64,000 nt of DNA from Curvibacter sp. GWA2_63_95 (GTDB taxonomy: Bacteria > Pseudomonadota > Gammaproteobacteria > Burkholderiales > Burkholderiaceae_C), in contig MGPB01000008.1 in assembly GCA_001795455.1 (NCBI GenBank), positions 1-64,000 on the forward strand, written 5' to 3'. The notes under the pieces were generated by a model that saw nothing but the letters and a program-made list of their open reading frames with translations, did not search any database and had not been told where the DNA came from. Position numbers and translations under genes: made by a program. Numbering within the stretch: the stretch's first letter is position 1; every line of letters begins with the position of its first letter. Positions 8,224-17,333 of this stretch are shown here, in pieces.

Positions 8224-8757
8224 TTAGGGCTTGCTGGAGGTCGGAAACGGCCAAGCCGCTTGCGGATTCAGCGTGGTTTGCGCCGCAGGGGCTGCTGGGG
8301 CAGCTTTGGCAGCGGGTGCTTTCGCGGCTTTCTTCGCAGCGGGCTTCTTCGCTGCCTTTTTGGCTACGGGCTTCTTCGCTGCAGGTTTTTTGGCAACAGC
8401 AGCTTTCTTTGCCGGGGCCTTTTTCGCAGCGGCCTTTTTGGCAGGAGCGGCTTTCTTGGCGGGAGCTGCCTTCTTCGCTGCTACCTTTTTAGCGGGAGCG
8501 GCTTTCTTGGCGGGAGCTGCCTTCTTCGCTGCTACCTTTTTGGCGGGAGCGGCTTTCTTGGCGGGAGCTGCCTTCTTCGCTGCTACCTTTTTGGCGGGAG
8601 CGGCTTTCTTAGCGGGAGCTGCCTTCTTCGCTGCTACCTTTTTGGCGGGAGCGGCTTTCTTAGCAGGAGCTGCCTTCTTTGCTGCTACTTTTTTAGCGGG
8701 AGCAGCTTTCTTTGCGGGAGCGGCCTTTTTTGCGGCCGGTTTTTTTGCAGTTGCCAT
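8224..8757 (-). CDS. Histone H1-like, Lys/Ala/Pro-repeat DNA-binding protein
   Basis: A 177-residue, extremely basic protein made almost entirely of AAPAKK and VAAKK units. It resembles the C-terminal tail of eukaryotic histone H1 and the bacterial H1-like nucleoid proteins (HctB/AlgP/BpH1 type). A 17-residue unit (AAPAKKAAPAKKVAAKK) repeats five times, then more irregular repeats lead to a non-repetitive tail ending FPTSSKP. The ATG at 8757 is chosen because it is preceded by AAGGAGAAAATC, a clear ribosome site. The longer frame upstream is non-repetitive and lacks support. Expected role: non-specific DNA compaction. Repeat number is probably variable between strains. Confidence 0.9.
   Translation of the reverse strand: MATAKKPAAKKAAPAKKAAPAKKVAAKKAAPAKKAAPAKKVAAKKAAPAKKAAPAKKVAAKKAAPAKKAAPAKKVAAKKAAPAKKAAPAKKVAAKKAAPAKKAAPAKKAAAKKAPAKKAAVAKKPAAKKPVAKKAAKKPAAKKAAKAPAAKAAPAAPAAQTTLNPQAAWPFPTSSKP
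8457..8720 (-). repeat. 51-bp tandem repeat inside the histone H1-like gene
   Basis: The marker GCTGCTAC followed by TTTTT recurs at 8477, 8528, 8579, 8630 and 8681, exactly 51 bp apart. This corresponds to 17 codons per unit. Copies differ by a few silent changes, mostly in GCx codons. Confidence 0.93.
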
Positions 8758-8786
8758 GATTTTCTCCTTGATCAATTTACAAAGAG

Positions 8787-8848
8787 CACTTCTTGCCAGT
8801 TGGGTGCAAGAAGTGATCCATGCTGTTGGGCGGAGTCCCAGCAGCATG
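8787..8848. repeat. Two adjacent hairpins between nrdB and the histone-like gene
   Basis: First inverted repeat: CACTTCTTGC at 8787-8796 with GCAAGAAGTG at 8806-8815, perfect over 10 bp. Second: 8819-8830 with 8837-8848, 12 bp with one mismatch. A third smaller pair (CCGCGG at 8871-8876 and 8883-8888) lies nearby. On the minus strand they lie in the nrdB 3' region and the histone gene leader. They could be terminators or leader structures. Confidence 0.6.
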
Positions 8849-8927
8849 AACGCGGTGACACGCCCCCAGTCCGCGGTCTGGGCCGCGGTGCTGGAGGTGT
8901 GAAGTTCTGGAAAACATAATCAGCGCT

Positions 8928-10097
8928 TCAATCCCAAGAGAGGGCGCCGCCCGATTGGTACTCGATCACGCGGGTCTCGAAGAAGTTACGCTCCTTCTTC
9001 AGATCAATCATTTCGCTCATCCACGGGAAGGGGTTTTCCTCGTTCGGGAACAGCGGTTCCAAACCAATCTGGGTGGCACGGCGGTTGGCGATGTAGCGCA
9101 AGTAGCCTTTGAACATGGAGGCATTCATGCCCAGCACACCGCGTGGCATGGTGTCTTCGGCATACCGGTATTCCAACTCCACCGCTTTCTCGAACAGGCC
9201 CTTGATCTCTGCCTTGAATTCGGGCGTCCACAGGTGTGGGTTTTCGAGCTTCAACTGGTTGATCAGGTCGATGCCAAAGTTGCAGTGCATGGACTCGTCA
9301 CGCAGGATGTATTGGTACTGTTCAGCAGCACCGGTCATCTTGTTCTGGCGGCCCAGTGCGAGGATTTGTGTGAAGCCCACGTAGAAGAACAGGCCTTCCA
9401 TCAGGCAGGCAAAAACGATCAGCGACTTGAGCAGCGTCTGGTCGGTTTCTGCGGTGCCGGTGTGGAAGTTGGGGTCCATGATGGCCGCGATAAACGGGAT
9501 CAGGAACTCGTCTTTGTCACGGATGGACTGGACTTCGTTGTAGGCATTGAAGATCTCGCTCTCATCCAGACCCAATGACTCCACGATGTACTGGTAGGCG
9601 TGGGTATGAATCGCTTCTTCAAAGGCTTGGCGCAGCAAAAATTGGCGGCACTCCGGGGCAGTGATGTGGCGGTAGGTGCCCAGCACGATGTTGTTGGCGG
9701 CCAGAGAGTCTGCCGTCACAAAGAAGCCGAGGTTGCGCTTAACAATACGGCGCTCGTCCTCGGTCAGTCCATTCGGGTCTTTCCACAAAGCGATGTCGCG
9801 TGTCATGTTGACTTCTTGCGGCATCCAGTGGTTGGCACAAGTAGCCAAATACTTTTCCCACGCCCACTTGTACTTGAAGGGAACCAGCTGGTTCACATCG
9901 GTTTGGCCGTTGATGATGCGCTTGTCGTCCGCGCGCATGCGGCGTGGGGTTCCGGTCTGCATGATTGCAGCTACGGCTGCGGGTGTTTGCAAGGGAGCAG
10001 GGGTGACTGGTGCCTGCGCAACCGACAGCTGTTCAGACGGGTTGCGCGCAAAGTTATTCGGCGATGTGGGCTTGACTTCTTCGTCCCAGGTCAACAT
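8928..10097 (-). CDS. nrdB: Ribonucleoside-diphosphate reductase, class Ia beta subunit
   Basis: Houses the diiron-tyrosyl radical cofactor used by NrdA to make deoxyribonucleotides. The 389 residues contain the metal-ligand segments [10 protein letters not shown] (Asp), [14 protein letters not shown] (Glu and His ligands plus the radical tyrosine three residues after HTHA), [13 protein letters not shown] (Glu) and [13 protein letters not shown] (Glu and His). This is a class Ia/NrdB pattern rather than NrdF. The start is taken at the ATG of MLTWDEEV (10097). A TTG four codons earlier is possible; neither has a strong ribosome site. It follows nrdA by 120 bp in the same direction. Confidence 0.96.
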   Translation of the reverse strand: MLTWDEEVKPTSPNNFARNPSEQLSVAQAPVTPAPLQTPAAVAAIMQTGTPRRMRADDKRIINGQTDVNQLVPFKYKWAWEKYLATCANHWMPQEVNMTRDIALWKDPNGLTEDERRIVKRNLGFFVTADSLAANNIVLGTYRHITAPECRQFLLRQAFEEAIHTHAYQYIVESLGLDESEIFNAYNEVQSIRDKDEFLIPFIAAIMDPNFHTGTAETDQTLLKSLIVFACLMEGLFFYVGFTQILALGRQNKMTGAAEQYQYILRDESMHCNFGIDLINQLKLENPHLWTPEFKAEIKGLFEKAVELEYRYAEDTMPRGVLGMNASMFKGYLRYIANRRATQIGLEPLFPNEENPFPWMSEMIDLKKERNFFETRVIEYQSGGALSWD

Positions 10098-10217
10098 AGA
10101 TGATTCCAATCAGCGGATTATGAGAGCAGCGAAATGAAATGAAAAGAAGTCATGCATTTCGCTGCCCATTTGTGTTGCTCTATTGCATCGCAGTGAGGTT
10201 CGCGATGCACCTCTCTC

Positions 10218-13142
10218 TTACTGGCAGGACTCGCAGGTGGGGTCGTCCACGCCGCAGAACTTGATGTCAGTGGCTGCATTGCTGGCCAGTTCCATTTGCG
10301 CATTCGCAGCGGCTGCAGCAGCTTCCAACGCGCTGGACATCTTGGTCGAGCCTTGTGCATCGTTACCGGATGACACTGCATTCATGCGCCCCGCAGTCAC
10401 CGTAGATTTCTCCGCGTGAGTCGCAGACATGGTGCGGAGGTAGTAGGTCGTTTTCAGACCGCGCAACCACGCAAGTTTGTAGGTTTCGTCGAGCTTCTTG
10501 CCCGAGGCGCCGGCCATGTAGATGTTCAGCGACTGCGCCTGGTCAATCCATTTCTGGCGACGTGCTGCGGCTTCCACCAGCCAGCGCGTTTCCACTTCAA
10601 AGGCCGTGGCATAGAGTTGCTTGATCTCTTGGGGCACGCGGTCGATCGGGCTCAGCGAACCATCAAAGTGTTTCAGGTCCATCACCATGACGTCGTCCCA
10701 CAGGCCCAGGGCCTTGAGGTCACGCACCAGATAGCTGTTGATGACCGTGAACTCGCCAGACAGATTGGACTTGACCGACAAATTGCCGAAGCAGGGTTCG
10801 ATGGATGCGTCCACCCCAATGATGTTGGAGATGGTGGCAGTAGGTGCAATCGCAACGCAGTTGGAGTTGCGCATGCCGTCCTGGGCAATCTTTTGGCGCA
10901 ATGCATCCCAGTCCAGGGTGGCGGAGCGGTCCACTTCTACATAGCCGCCACGGGCTTGGGCCAGCATGTCCAGGGTGTCGGGTGGCAGGATGCCCTTGTC
11001 CCACAGCGAACCCTTGAAGCTGGAGTACTTGCCGCGTTCGCGCGCCAACTCGGTGGATGCCCAGTAGGCGTAGTAGCTGATGGCTTCCATGGACTCGTCA
11101 GCAAACTGCACGGCAGCGTCGCTGGCGTAAGGGATGCGCAGTGCGTACAGGCTGTCCTGGAAAGCCATGACGCCCAGGCCCACAGGGCGGTGGCGCAGGT
11201 TCGAATCACGCGCCTTCTTGACTGCGTAGTAGTTGATGTCGATCACATTGTCCAGCATGCGCATGGCCGTGGCGATGGTGCGCTTGAGTTTGTCGTGGTC
11301 CAGTGCACCATCTTTCAAGTGCTGGCTCAGGTTGACCGAGCCCAAATTGCACACCGCAGTCTCTGTGTCGCTGGTGTTCAGTGTGATCTCTGTACACAGA
11401 TTGGAGGAGTGCACCACGCCCGCGTGTTGCTGAGGAGAGCGTACGTTGCAGGCGTCCTTGAATGTGATCCAGGGGTGGCCGGTTTCGAACAGCATCGTGA
11501 GCATCTTGCGCCAGAGATCGCTGGCCTGCACCGTGCGCGAGGGTTTGATTTCGCCGCGGGCTGCCTTCTCTTCGTAGGCGACATAGGCTTTTTCAAACGC
11601 GGAGCCAAACAGGTCGTGCAAGTCCGGAACGTTCGATGGCGAGAACAATGTCCAGGTGCCTTTTTCCATGACGCGACGCATGAACAGATCGGGGATCCAG
11701 TTGGCGGTGTTCATGTCGTGCGTGCGGCGGCGGTCATCGCCAGTGTTTTTACGCAGCTCCAGAAACTCCTCAATGTCCAAGTGCCATGTTTCAAGGTACG
11801 TGCACACCGCACCCTTGCGTTTGCCGCCCTGGTTTACGGCCACGGCGGTATCGTTCACCACCTTCAGGAAAGGCACCACACCTTGGGATTCACCGTTGGT
11901 GCCCTTGATGTGGGAGCCCAGCGCGCGCACACGGGTCCAGTCATTGCCCAAGCCGCCGGCAAATTTCGACAACAGGGCGTTTTCCTTGATGGACTCGTAG
12001 ATGCCATCCAGGTCATCGGGCACCGTGGTCAGGTAGCAGCTGGAGAGCTGTGAGCGCAGCGTGCCGCTGTTGAACAGCGTGGGGGTGCTGGACATGAAGT
12101 CAAAGCTGGACAGCACTTCATAAAACTCGATCGCACGTGTTTCGCGGTCAATTTCGTTCAGCGACAAGCCCATCGCCACGCGCATGAAGAAAGCTTGGGG
12201 AAGCTCAATGCGGGTTTTGCCTTCATGCAGGAAGTAGCGGTCATACAAGGTCTGCAAACCGAGGTAGTCGAATTGCATGTCACGGCTGGACTTGAGGGCA
12301 GCGCCCAGGCGTTTCAGATCGAACTGCAGCAGTTTTTCGTCCAGCAAGTCGGCATCCACGCCGCGCTTGATAAAGCCGGGAAAGTAATCCGCATAGGCTT
12401 CCTGCATGTCCGCCTGGGCCACATCGCGTCCCAGCACTTCGCGGGAAATTGTGTGGAACAGCAAGCGCGCCGTGGCGTAGGTGTAATCCGGATCTTTTTC
12501 GATCAGCGTGCGGGCCGCCAGGATGGATGCCTTGTACACCTCGTCCATGGGAACGCCGTCGTACAGATTGCGCATGGTTTCCGCCACGATGGGGTCCGGT
12601 TTTACGTCGGCACCCAGTCCAGCGCAGGCGGTTTCGATGCGCGACTGCAGTTGCGCTAGGTCCAAGGCCACGCGCTGACCAGCCTCCAAAACATGGATGG
12701 TGGGCATGGCTGGGGTAGTTTGGGCTACCTGTTTGGCGCGCTCCTGGGTGCGGCGCTCGCGGTAGAGCACGTAGGCGCGGGCAATCTCGTGGTGGCCACC
12801 ACGCATGAGCCCCAGTTCCACTTGGTCTTGCACATCTTCAATATGGAAGGTGCCGCCGCCGGGGCGTGAGCGCATCAGTGCGCGAATCACCTGCTGCGTC
12901 AAACCGTCCACAGTCTCACGCACGCTGGCCGAGGCCGCTCCCTGGGTGCCGTGCACGGCCAAAAAGGCCTTCATCATCGCAACGGCAATCTTATTGGGCT
13001 CAAAAGGAACCACTGCGCCATTGCGACGAATGATCTGGTAGTGGGTCAGGGTGTTCACCATGCCGGTTTCTGTATTGCCGCTGCTATGGGCGGTCAGCAG
13101 CGTGCTGGATGGCGTGGGGGTTGCAGTAGAAGCAGATTCCAT
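10218..13142 (-). CDS. nrdA: Ribonucleoside-diphosphate reductase, class Ia alpha subunit
   Basis: Catalytic subunit reducing ribonucleoside diphosphates in the cytoplasm. 974 residues from the ATG at 13142, which is preceded by GAGGAAATC; the upstream in-frame extension is rejected. The N-terminus holds two ATP-cone-like allosteric modules: IIRRNGAVVPFEPNKIAVAM, and a second around IHVLEAGQRVALDLAQLQ. Catalytic features include FNSGTLRSQLSSCYL (first redox cysteine), NLCTEI and PTATISNIIGVDASIEPCF. The C-terminus ends with cysteines (DDPTCESCQ) that shuttle electrons from thioredoxin or glutaredoxin. Expression is probably repressed by NrdR through the two boxes upstream. Confidence 0.97.
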   Translation of the reverse strand: MESASTATPTPSSTLLTAHSSGNTETGMVNTLTHYQIIRRNGAVVPFEPNKIAVAMMKAFLAVHGTQGAASASVRETVDGLTQQVIRALMRSRPGGGTFHIEDVQDQVELGLMRGGHHEIARAYVLYRERRTQERAKQVAQTTPAMPTIHVLEAGQRVALDLAQLQSRIETACAGLGADVKPDPIVAETMRNLYDGVPMDEVYKASILAARTLIEKDPDYTYATARLLFHTISREVLGRDVAQADMQEAYADYFPGFIKRGVDADLLDEKLLQFDLKRLGAALKSSRDMQFDYLGLQTLYDRYFLHEGKTRIELPQAFFMRVAMGLSLNEIDRETRAIEFYEVLSSFDFMSSTPTLFNSGTLRSQLSSCYLTTVPDDLDGIYESIKENALLSKFAGGLGNDWTRVRALGSHIKGTNGESQGVVPFLKVVNDTAVAVNQGGKRKGAVCTYLETWHLDIEEFLELRKNTGDDRRRTHDMNTANWIPDLFMRRVMEKGTWTLFSPSNVPDLHDLFGSAFEKAYVAYEEKAARGEIKPSRTVQASDLWRKMLTMLFETGHPWITFKDACNVRSPQQHAGVVHSSNLCTEITLNTSDTETAVCNLGSVNLSQHLKDGALDHDKLKRTIATAMRMLDNVIDINYYAVKKARDSNLRHRPVGLGVMAFQDSLYALRIPYASDAAVQFADESMEAISYYAYWASTELARERGKYSSFKGSLWDKGILPPDTLDMLAQARGGYVEVDRSATLDWDALRQKIAQDGMRNSNCVAIAPTATISNIIGVDASIEPCFGNLSVKSNLSGEFTVINSYLVRDLKALGLWDDVMVMDLKHFDGSLSPIDRVPQEIKQLYATAFEVETRWLVEAAARRQKWIDQAQSLNIYMAGASGKKLDETYKLAWLRGLKTTYYLRTMSATHAEKSTVTAGRMNAVSSGNDAQGSTKMSSALEAAAAAANAQMELASNAATDIKFCGVDDPTCESCQ

Positions 13143-13238
13143 GATTTCCTCGTCTAAATCGGTATTTTTGGGGCTTGTCGCGGAGCATGAACAGCCCCTT
13201 TTTTGTCGCAGTGGGGCAGTGGTTTGAATTAACAGCAC

Positions 13239-13286
13239 ACACTATATCTGGGGTCTTGGGTGGAGACAAGCCACTACCTGTAGTGT
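13239..13286 (-). promoter_or_regulatory. nrdA promoter with two NrdR-like boxes
   Basis: On the minus strand, -35 TTGTCT (13264-13269) and -10 TATAGT (13241-13246) are separated by 17 bp. Two 16-bp sites resembling the NrdR consensus acaCwAtATaTwGtgt lie at 13239-13254 (over the -10) and 13271-13286 (just upstream of the -35; CACTACCTGTAGTG core). They start 32 bp apart, the helical spacing typical of paired NrdR boxes. Confidence 0.75.
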
Positions 13287-13503
13287 ACAGGCTGCTATTG
13301 GGCGCTTCCTGCGCCGACGTGGATGTCTTGCTGCTTGGAGCACCGCAATGCGGGTCGGCAAGGCGCCCGTGAAATGGGGCTTTGGGCGGGCCGCGCCAAG
13401 ATTGGTGCGCGCTTGCGCAGGATTTGGCCTGCAAAGGCCCGTCAAATCAGCGTCTTGGGGGGCTCCACGTCACCTCGCCGGGTGCGCATGGGCCGGGAAA
13501 AAG

Positions 13504-13525
13504 CCTGAAAAAAAATATTTTCAGG
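13504..13525 (-). terminator. Possible terminator hairpin at the end of ampD
   Basis: CCTGAAAA (13504-13511) pairs with TTTTCAGG (13518-13525), overlapping the ampD stop codon. On the minus strand it continues into GCTTTTTC. The stem is AT-rich, so termination is uncertain. Apart from this and the nrdA promoter, I see nothing in the 378 bp between nrdA and ampD. Confidence 0.4.
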
Positions 13526-14117
13526 TGTGGCCCCCAGCTGTGGTGTGGGGGTAGTAACTCGCGGGGAGTCCCAGGCTGTCACGCAAAACATCCCACCTAA
13601 AGCCGGGGCCCGGGTCCTCCTTGCGTCCTGGGGCAATGTGTTCATGCCCTGCTACGTGGCGCAGCGGGTAGTGGTGCGCCATGGCGGGAATCAGGGACTG
13701 CAGTGTTTCGTACTGCGCCGGGGTAAAGGTATCGCCCTCTAGCCCCTCCAGTTCTATGCCGATGGAGTCGTCATTGCAGTTGCTTCTGCCGCGGTAGGCG
13801 GAGACCCCCGCATGCCATGCGCGGTCTTCGCAACTCACGAACTGCCAGAGATCGCCCTGCCGGGTGATGAAAAAGTGGGCAGACACCTGCAAACCTTCAA
13901 TCGACTTGAAATACGGGTGTGCGTTCCAGTCCAGCCGGTTGGTGAACAGTTCTGCAACGTGTGGTGTGCCGTACTGGCCGGGAGGCAGGCTGATCGAGTG
14001 GAGGACGACCAGGTCAATCAAGGCCCCACGCGGGCGCGGGCCAAAGTTGGGGGAGGCACAGACGTGGGCGAAACGGTACCAGCCCTTGATCCACAGGGGC
14101 GGACTGTCTTCAGGCAT
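13521..14117 (-). CDS. ampD: 1,6-anhydro-N-acetylmuramyl-L-alanine amidase
   Basis: Cytoplasmic zinc amidase that removes the peptide from anhydro-muropeptides during peptidoglycan recycling. 198 residues from the ATG at 14117. Motifs typical of AmpD are present: LIDLVVLHSISLPPGQYG (first zinc His in VLHSIS), HPYFKSIEGLQVSAHFFITRQGD, RAWHAGVSAYRGRSNCNDDSIGIELEG, and the C-terminal HEHIAPGRKEDPGPGF with the second His and the Lys/Asp pair. The start overlaps the end of pilR by 8 bp. With mpl it indicates a working murein-recycling route. Confidence 0.95.
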   Translation of the reverse strand: MPEDSPPLWIKGWYRFAHVCASPNFGPRPRGALIDLVVLHSISLPPGQYGTPHVAELFTNRLDWNAHPYFKSIEGLQVSAHFFITRQGDLWQFVSCEDRAWHAGVSAYRGRSNCNDDSIGIELEGLEGDTFTPAQYETLQSLIPAMAHHYPLRHVAGHEHIAPGRKEDPGPGFRWDVLRDSLGLPASYYPHTTAGGHT

Positions 14118-15615
14118 CGGCGGAGTCGTCCGAGGCGTTGGGTGCGTCAATCTGCAGGCGTGCCATCCTGTAGCGGATCTGCCGCAGGCTGATGCCGAGA
14201 CGATGGGCTGCCGACGTGCGGTTGAAGCGGGTTTCTCGCAGGGTGCGAACCAGGATGTCACGTTCGATCCGGTCCAGGTGCACCTGCAAATCACTCGGAA
14301 TGGGGTCTTCCGCGCTCATGGCCACCGGCGGAGGGGGCGCGAAGCTCGCGACGATGTCCGCTGGTCGGGTGGTTTCCTGGTCGTAATGCAACGGCTGGGG
14401 CTGTGTGCTCAGGGCGTGGGTGTCGAGTTCCAGTACCGCATCGTCCGAAAGTGCCATGGCGCGATGCAAAACGTTCTCCAGCTCGCGGACGTTGCCCGGC
14501 AAAGGAAGCGTGCAGATTTGCGCCATGGCCCGTGCTGACAGCTGTGGGGCAGGCAGACCGGACTCGGCGGCAATCCGGATCAGCAGGGCCTGACACAAGG
14601 CGGGCAGGTCTTCGCAGCGTTCACGCAGAGGAGGAATATAAATGTCTATGACGTTGAGGCGGTAGTACAAGTCCTGCCGGAAGCGTCCGGCCTGCACCTC
14701 TGCTGCCAAGTCCTTGTGGGTGGCGCTGACGATGCGCACATCCACCAACTCTTCTTGCAGTGCGCCCAAGGGACGCACACTGCGTTCTTGAATGGCGCGT
14801 AAAAGCTTGGATTGCATGGGCAGTGGCAAGTCCCCAATCTCGTCCAAAAACAAGGTGCCACCGTGTGCCGCCTGGAAAAACCCCACGCGGTCCTGCGTGG
14901 CGCCGGTGTAGGCCCCTTTGCGGGCGCCAAAAAACTCCGCCTCCAGCAGGCTTTCCGGGATGGCACTGCAATTCACTGGCACCCAAGGTCCCTGCACGCG
15001 GTGACTGTTGGCATGGATGGCACTGGCGACCAGCTCTTTGCCGGTGCCCGATTCGCCATGAATGAGCACCGGTGCCATACTCCGCGCCACCTTGACGATC
15101 CGGTCCTTGACCTGGGCCATGACGCCGGAGCTTCCCACCAGCCTGGCCAGCGCGTTCTCTGCGCTGGCCGTGTTGCCGCTGGAGGTATTTTTCTGCGTCG
15201 GGTTGCGCGCCGGGACTGGCGTGGCAGCCGCGTTGCCCTGCAGGGCATTAGCGACGACGGCCCGGAACTGTTTCAGGTCCACCGGCTTGGACAGGTAGTC
15301 AAAAGCCCCCGCCTTCAGCGACTCCACGGCATTTTCGGCTGAGCCATAGGCCGTGATCACCACACAGCGCTCCGGGCGTTGCTCTGCACGCAGCTGCGCC
15401 AAAATATCGGTCCCCGAGCCATCGGGCAGACGCATGTCCGTGATGATGGCGTCAAAGCGCTGTTGCTTGAGTTGCTCCCGGGCCTCTTGCACGCAGCCGG
15501 CGGTTTCCACCCGGTAGCCTTCGCGCAGCAGGGTGAGCTCGTACAGCGTGCGCAAGTCCGGCTCATCGTCGATGACCAGAATGCGTGCGTCGTTCAGTAC
15601 AGGGAGGTTTGCCAT
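14110..15615 (-). CDS. pilR: Sigma-54-dependent response regulator PilR
   Basis: NtrC-family activator, 501 residues, expected to switch on type IV pilin genes with RpoN. The receiver domain (about 10-125) has the acidic pair DDEPD and the phospho-acceptor Asp60 (IITDMRLPDG). The AAA+ domain (about 165-400) shows Walker A GESGTGKE, the sigma-54 contact loop GAYTGA (Tyr in place of the commoner Phe), and Walker B GGTLFLDEIGDLP. The C-terminal Fis-type helix-turn-helix is TRFNRTSAAHRLGISLRQIRY. It overlaps pilS by 22 bp. Assignment as PilR rests on the adjacent membrane kinase of PilS architecture. Confidence 0.92.
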   Translation of the reverse strand: MANLPVLNDARILVIDDEPDLRTLYELTLLREGYRVETAGCVQEAREQLKQQRFDAIITDMRLPDGSGTDILAQLRAEQRPERCVVITAYGSAENAVESLKAGAFDYLSKPVDLKQFRAVVANALQGNAAATPVPARNPTQKNTSSGNTASAENALARLVGSSGVMAQVKDRIVKVARSMAPVLIHGESGTGKELVASAIHANSHRVQGPWVPVNCSAIPESLLEAEFFGARKGAYTGATQDRVGFFQAAHGGTLFLDEIGDLPLPMQSKLLRAIQERSVRPLGALQEELVDVRIVSATHKDLAAEVQAGRFRQDLYYRLNVIDIYIPPLRERCEDLPALCQALLIRIAAESGLPAPQLSARAMAQICTLPLPGNVRELENVLHRAMALSDDAVLELDTHALSTQPQPLHYDQETTRPADIVASFAPPPPVAMSAEDPIPSDLQVHLDRIERDILVRTLRETRFNRTSAAHRLGISLRQIRYRMARLQIDAPNASDDSADA

Positions 15616-17333
15616 GGTGCTTCTGTATTGTCGTTCGGCAAGGTGCTGTCGGTCAGCGGCAAGGTAATCGAAAACGCATTGCCTTCGGTAGCGAGGCCCG
15701 CCACCTCCTGCGTGCTGCGGTGGTAGGCCAGGGTGGCGCCATGGCGCTCACACAGCTCCCTGGAAATATACAGACCCAGGCCGCTGGATCGGCTCTCCGA
15801 AGAGAAAAAGGGCTCAAACAGGTGGCGCTGTACCGAGGCATCCATGGGGGCGCCGTCACTCCATACGGTCACCCGCGCCGCCTGCTCTCGGCGCACGCTG
15901 AGCACCTGGATGCCGCCAACACGCTTGCTGGCGTAACGTTGGGCATTTTCCAGCAAGTTCACCAGGATCTGGCGCAGGTGGTCTGCATCAAAACGCACCG
16001 ACAGCGCCTCCGCATCTACCTGGATGTGCAGTTGGGCCAGGCGGCCTGACTGGTGGGCCCAGTCGGATGCGATGCGGTACACCTGTTCGTGCAGGTGAAT
16101 ATGCTGCGTCAAGAGGGCAGGGTCATTGCCGCGGACCCGGGACACATTCAGGATGTCATCCACAATTCTTTCGAGTCGTTTGGCGTTTTGGCTCACCATG
16201 GCCGTGAGTTTCTTTTGCCGTGGGTCGCTGAGCTCCTCGTCCAGCAGGGCATTGGCTTGGGCAATGGCGGCCAGTGGGTTGCGTATTTCGTGCGCGACTG
16301 CAGTGGAAAGTCGGCCCATGCTGGCCAGTTTTTCGGTACGCAGGCGAGCTTCTAGTTCGCGCTGGTCTTGCAAAAACAGCACACACAGGCTGTCCTGCGC
16401 GATGCCCTGCGGCGCGGCCAGACTGGTGCGAACCAGCACCCGACGGGGCCCGCTGCCTGCGTGGTGGATGGTGACTTCTGCCTGCTGGGCGCGGCCGGTG
16501 CCCATGCTCATCCGGGTCAGGTGCAGCAATGTTTGCCACGCCGGGCTGGATTTCAGGTCAAACATGGCTGCGCGCAATGGCCGGTGTGGGCTCCCCAGCA
16601 ACAGCCTGGCTGCCGGATTGGCCGCGCGCACCAGGCCTTGCGCATCGACGATGAGTACCCCATCGGGCAGGGACTCAATCACCAGTTCATTGACCTGCCG
16701 CTGCACCGTGGCTGCCAACTGGCTCAGGCGTGCCCGCTGCCCCTCGCTGGCCAAGCGCGATGCCAGTTGGTTGGCCAACAGCGCAATCAAAAGATACCCG
16801 GCCCCTGCCAGCGCGGCCTGCACAAAGGCCGATGCTGCCTCGCCAGGTGCTTCGCGGTGCAAGCCGTAGGTGCCCAGCAGCAGCAGCATGCTGATACCAG
16901 CCGCTGTTCCCAGGGCCAGGCGCAACGAACCCAACACCGATGCCAGCAAAACCGGTAAGGCAAACAGCGGGGTGTAGTTGAGGTTGTTGCCTTGCAGCCA
17001 CTGCAAACCGGAGAACACCGCAATGTCCAGCCCGATCAGCACCCCCCAGGCACGGTTGAAAGCCTGCCCCAGGCGGCGTGGCCGGACAAACCGCCGGGTC
17101 GCCAAGGTGCCCAGAAAGTAAGCCAGGCAAATGGCGATAAGCGTGCGGCTTTGGGCTGAACCGCTGACATACAGAGCCGCCTGTAACACCACCAATACCA
17201 GCCCCAGCGTCAGACGGGCCGTCATGAAGGCTTGCCAAAGGCGCGAGAACTCCTGTGTTCCTTCGGGTGGCTCGGGCACGGGCTCCAGGGCAGTCGGCCC
17301 AAACCACGAGTGCTCGGGAAGCGGGGTTGGCAT
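15594..17333 (-). CDS. pilS: Membrane sensor histidine kinase PilS
   Basis: 579 residues from the ATG at 17333, preceded by GGAAGGGTA. Residues about 30-230 contain six or so hydrophobic helices, as in PilS. A PAS-like segment follows (VIESLPDGVLIVDAQGLVRAAN). The HisKA H-box is AVAHEIRNPLAAIAQAN, and the HATPase_c domain has LVNLLENAQRY (N box), a D/G box and SSGLGLYISRELCERHG. It would phosphorylate PilR. The in-frame upstream extension overlaps the PP0621-type gene and is discarded; its stop and the pilS ATG share one base (TAATG). Confidence 0.93.
   Translation of the reverse strand: MPTPLPEHSWFGPTALEPVPEPPEGTQEFSRLWQAFMTARLTLGLVLVVLQAALYVSGSAQSRTLIAICLAYFLGTLATRRFVRPRRLGQAFNRAWGVLIGLDIAVFSGLQWLQGNNLNYTPLFALPVLLASVLGSLRLALGTAAGISMLLLLGTYGLHREAPGEAASAFVQAALAGAGYLLIALLANQLASRLASEGQRARLSQLAATVQRQVNELVIESLPDGVLIVDAQGLVRAANPAARLLLGSPHRPLRAAMFDLKSSPAWQTLLHLTRMSMGTGRAQQAEVTIHHAGSGPRRVLVRTSLAAPQGIAQDSLCVLFLQDQRELEARLRTEKLASMGRLSTAVAHEIRNPLAAIAQANALLDEELSDPRQKKLTAMVSQNAKRLERIVDDILNVSRVRGNDPALLTQHIHLHEQVYRIASDWAHQSGRLAQLHIQVDAEALSVRFDADHLRQILVNLLENAQRYASKRVGGIQVLSVRREQAARVTVWSDGAPMDASVQRHLFEPFFSSESRSSGLGLYISRELCERHGATLAYHRSTQEVAGLATEGNAFSITLPLTDSTLPNDNTEAPWQTSLY

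Noticed and set aside
8457..8720. CRISPR-like regular repeats
   Set aside because: The repeats are contiguous with no spacers and encode the Lys/Ala tail in frame.
13143..13238. N-terminal extension of nrdA to an upstream alternative start
   Set aside because: The extension covers the transcript leader, while the ATG at 13142 has a clear GAGGAAATC ribosome site and gives the expected N-terminus.
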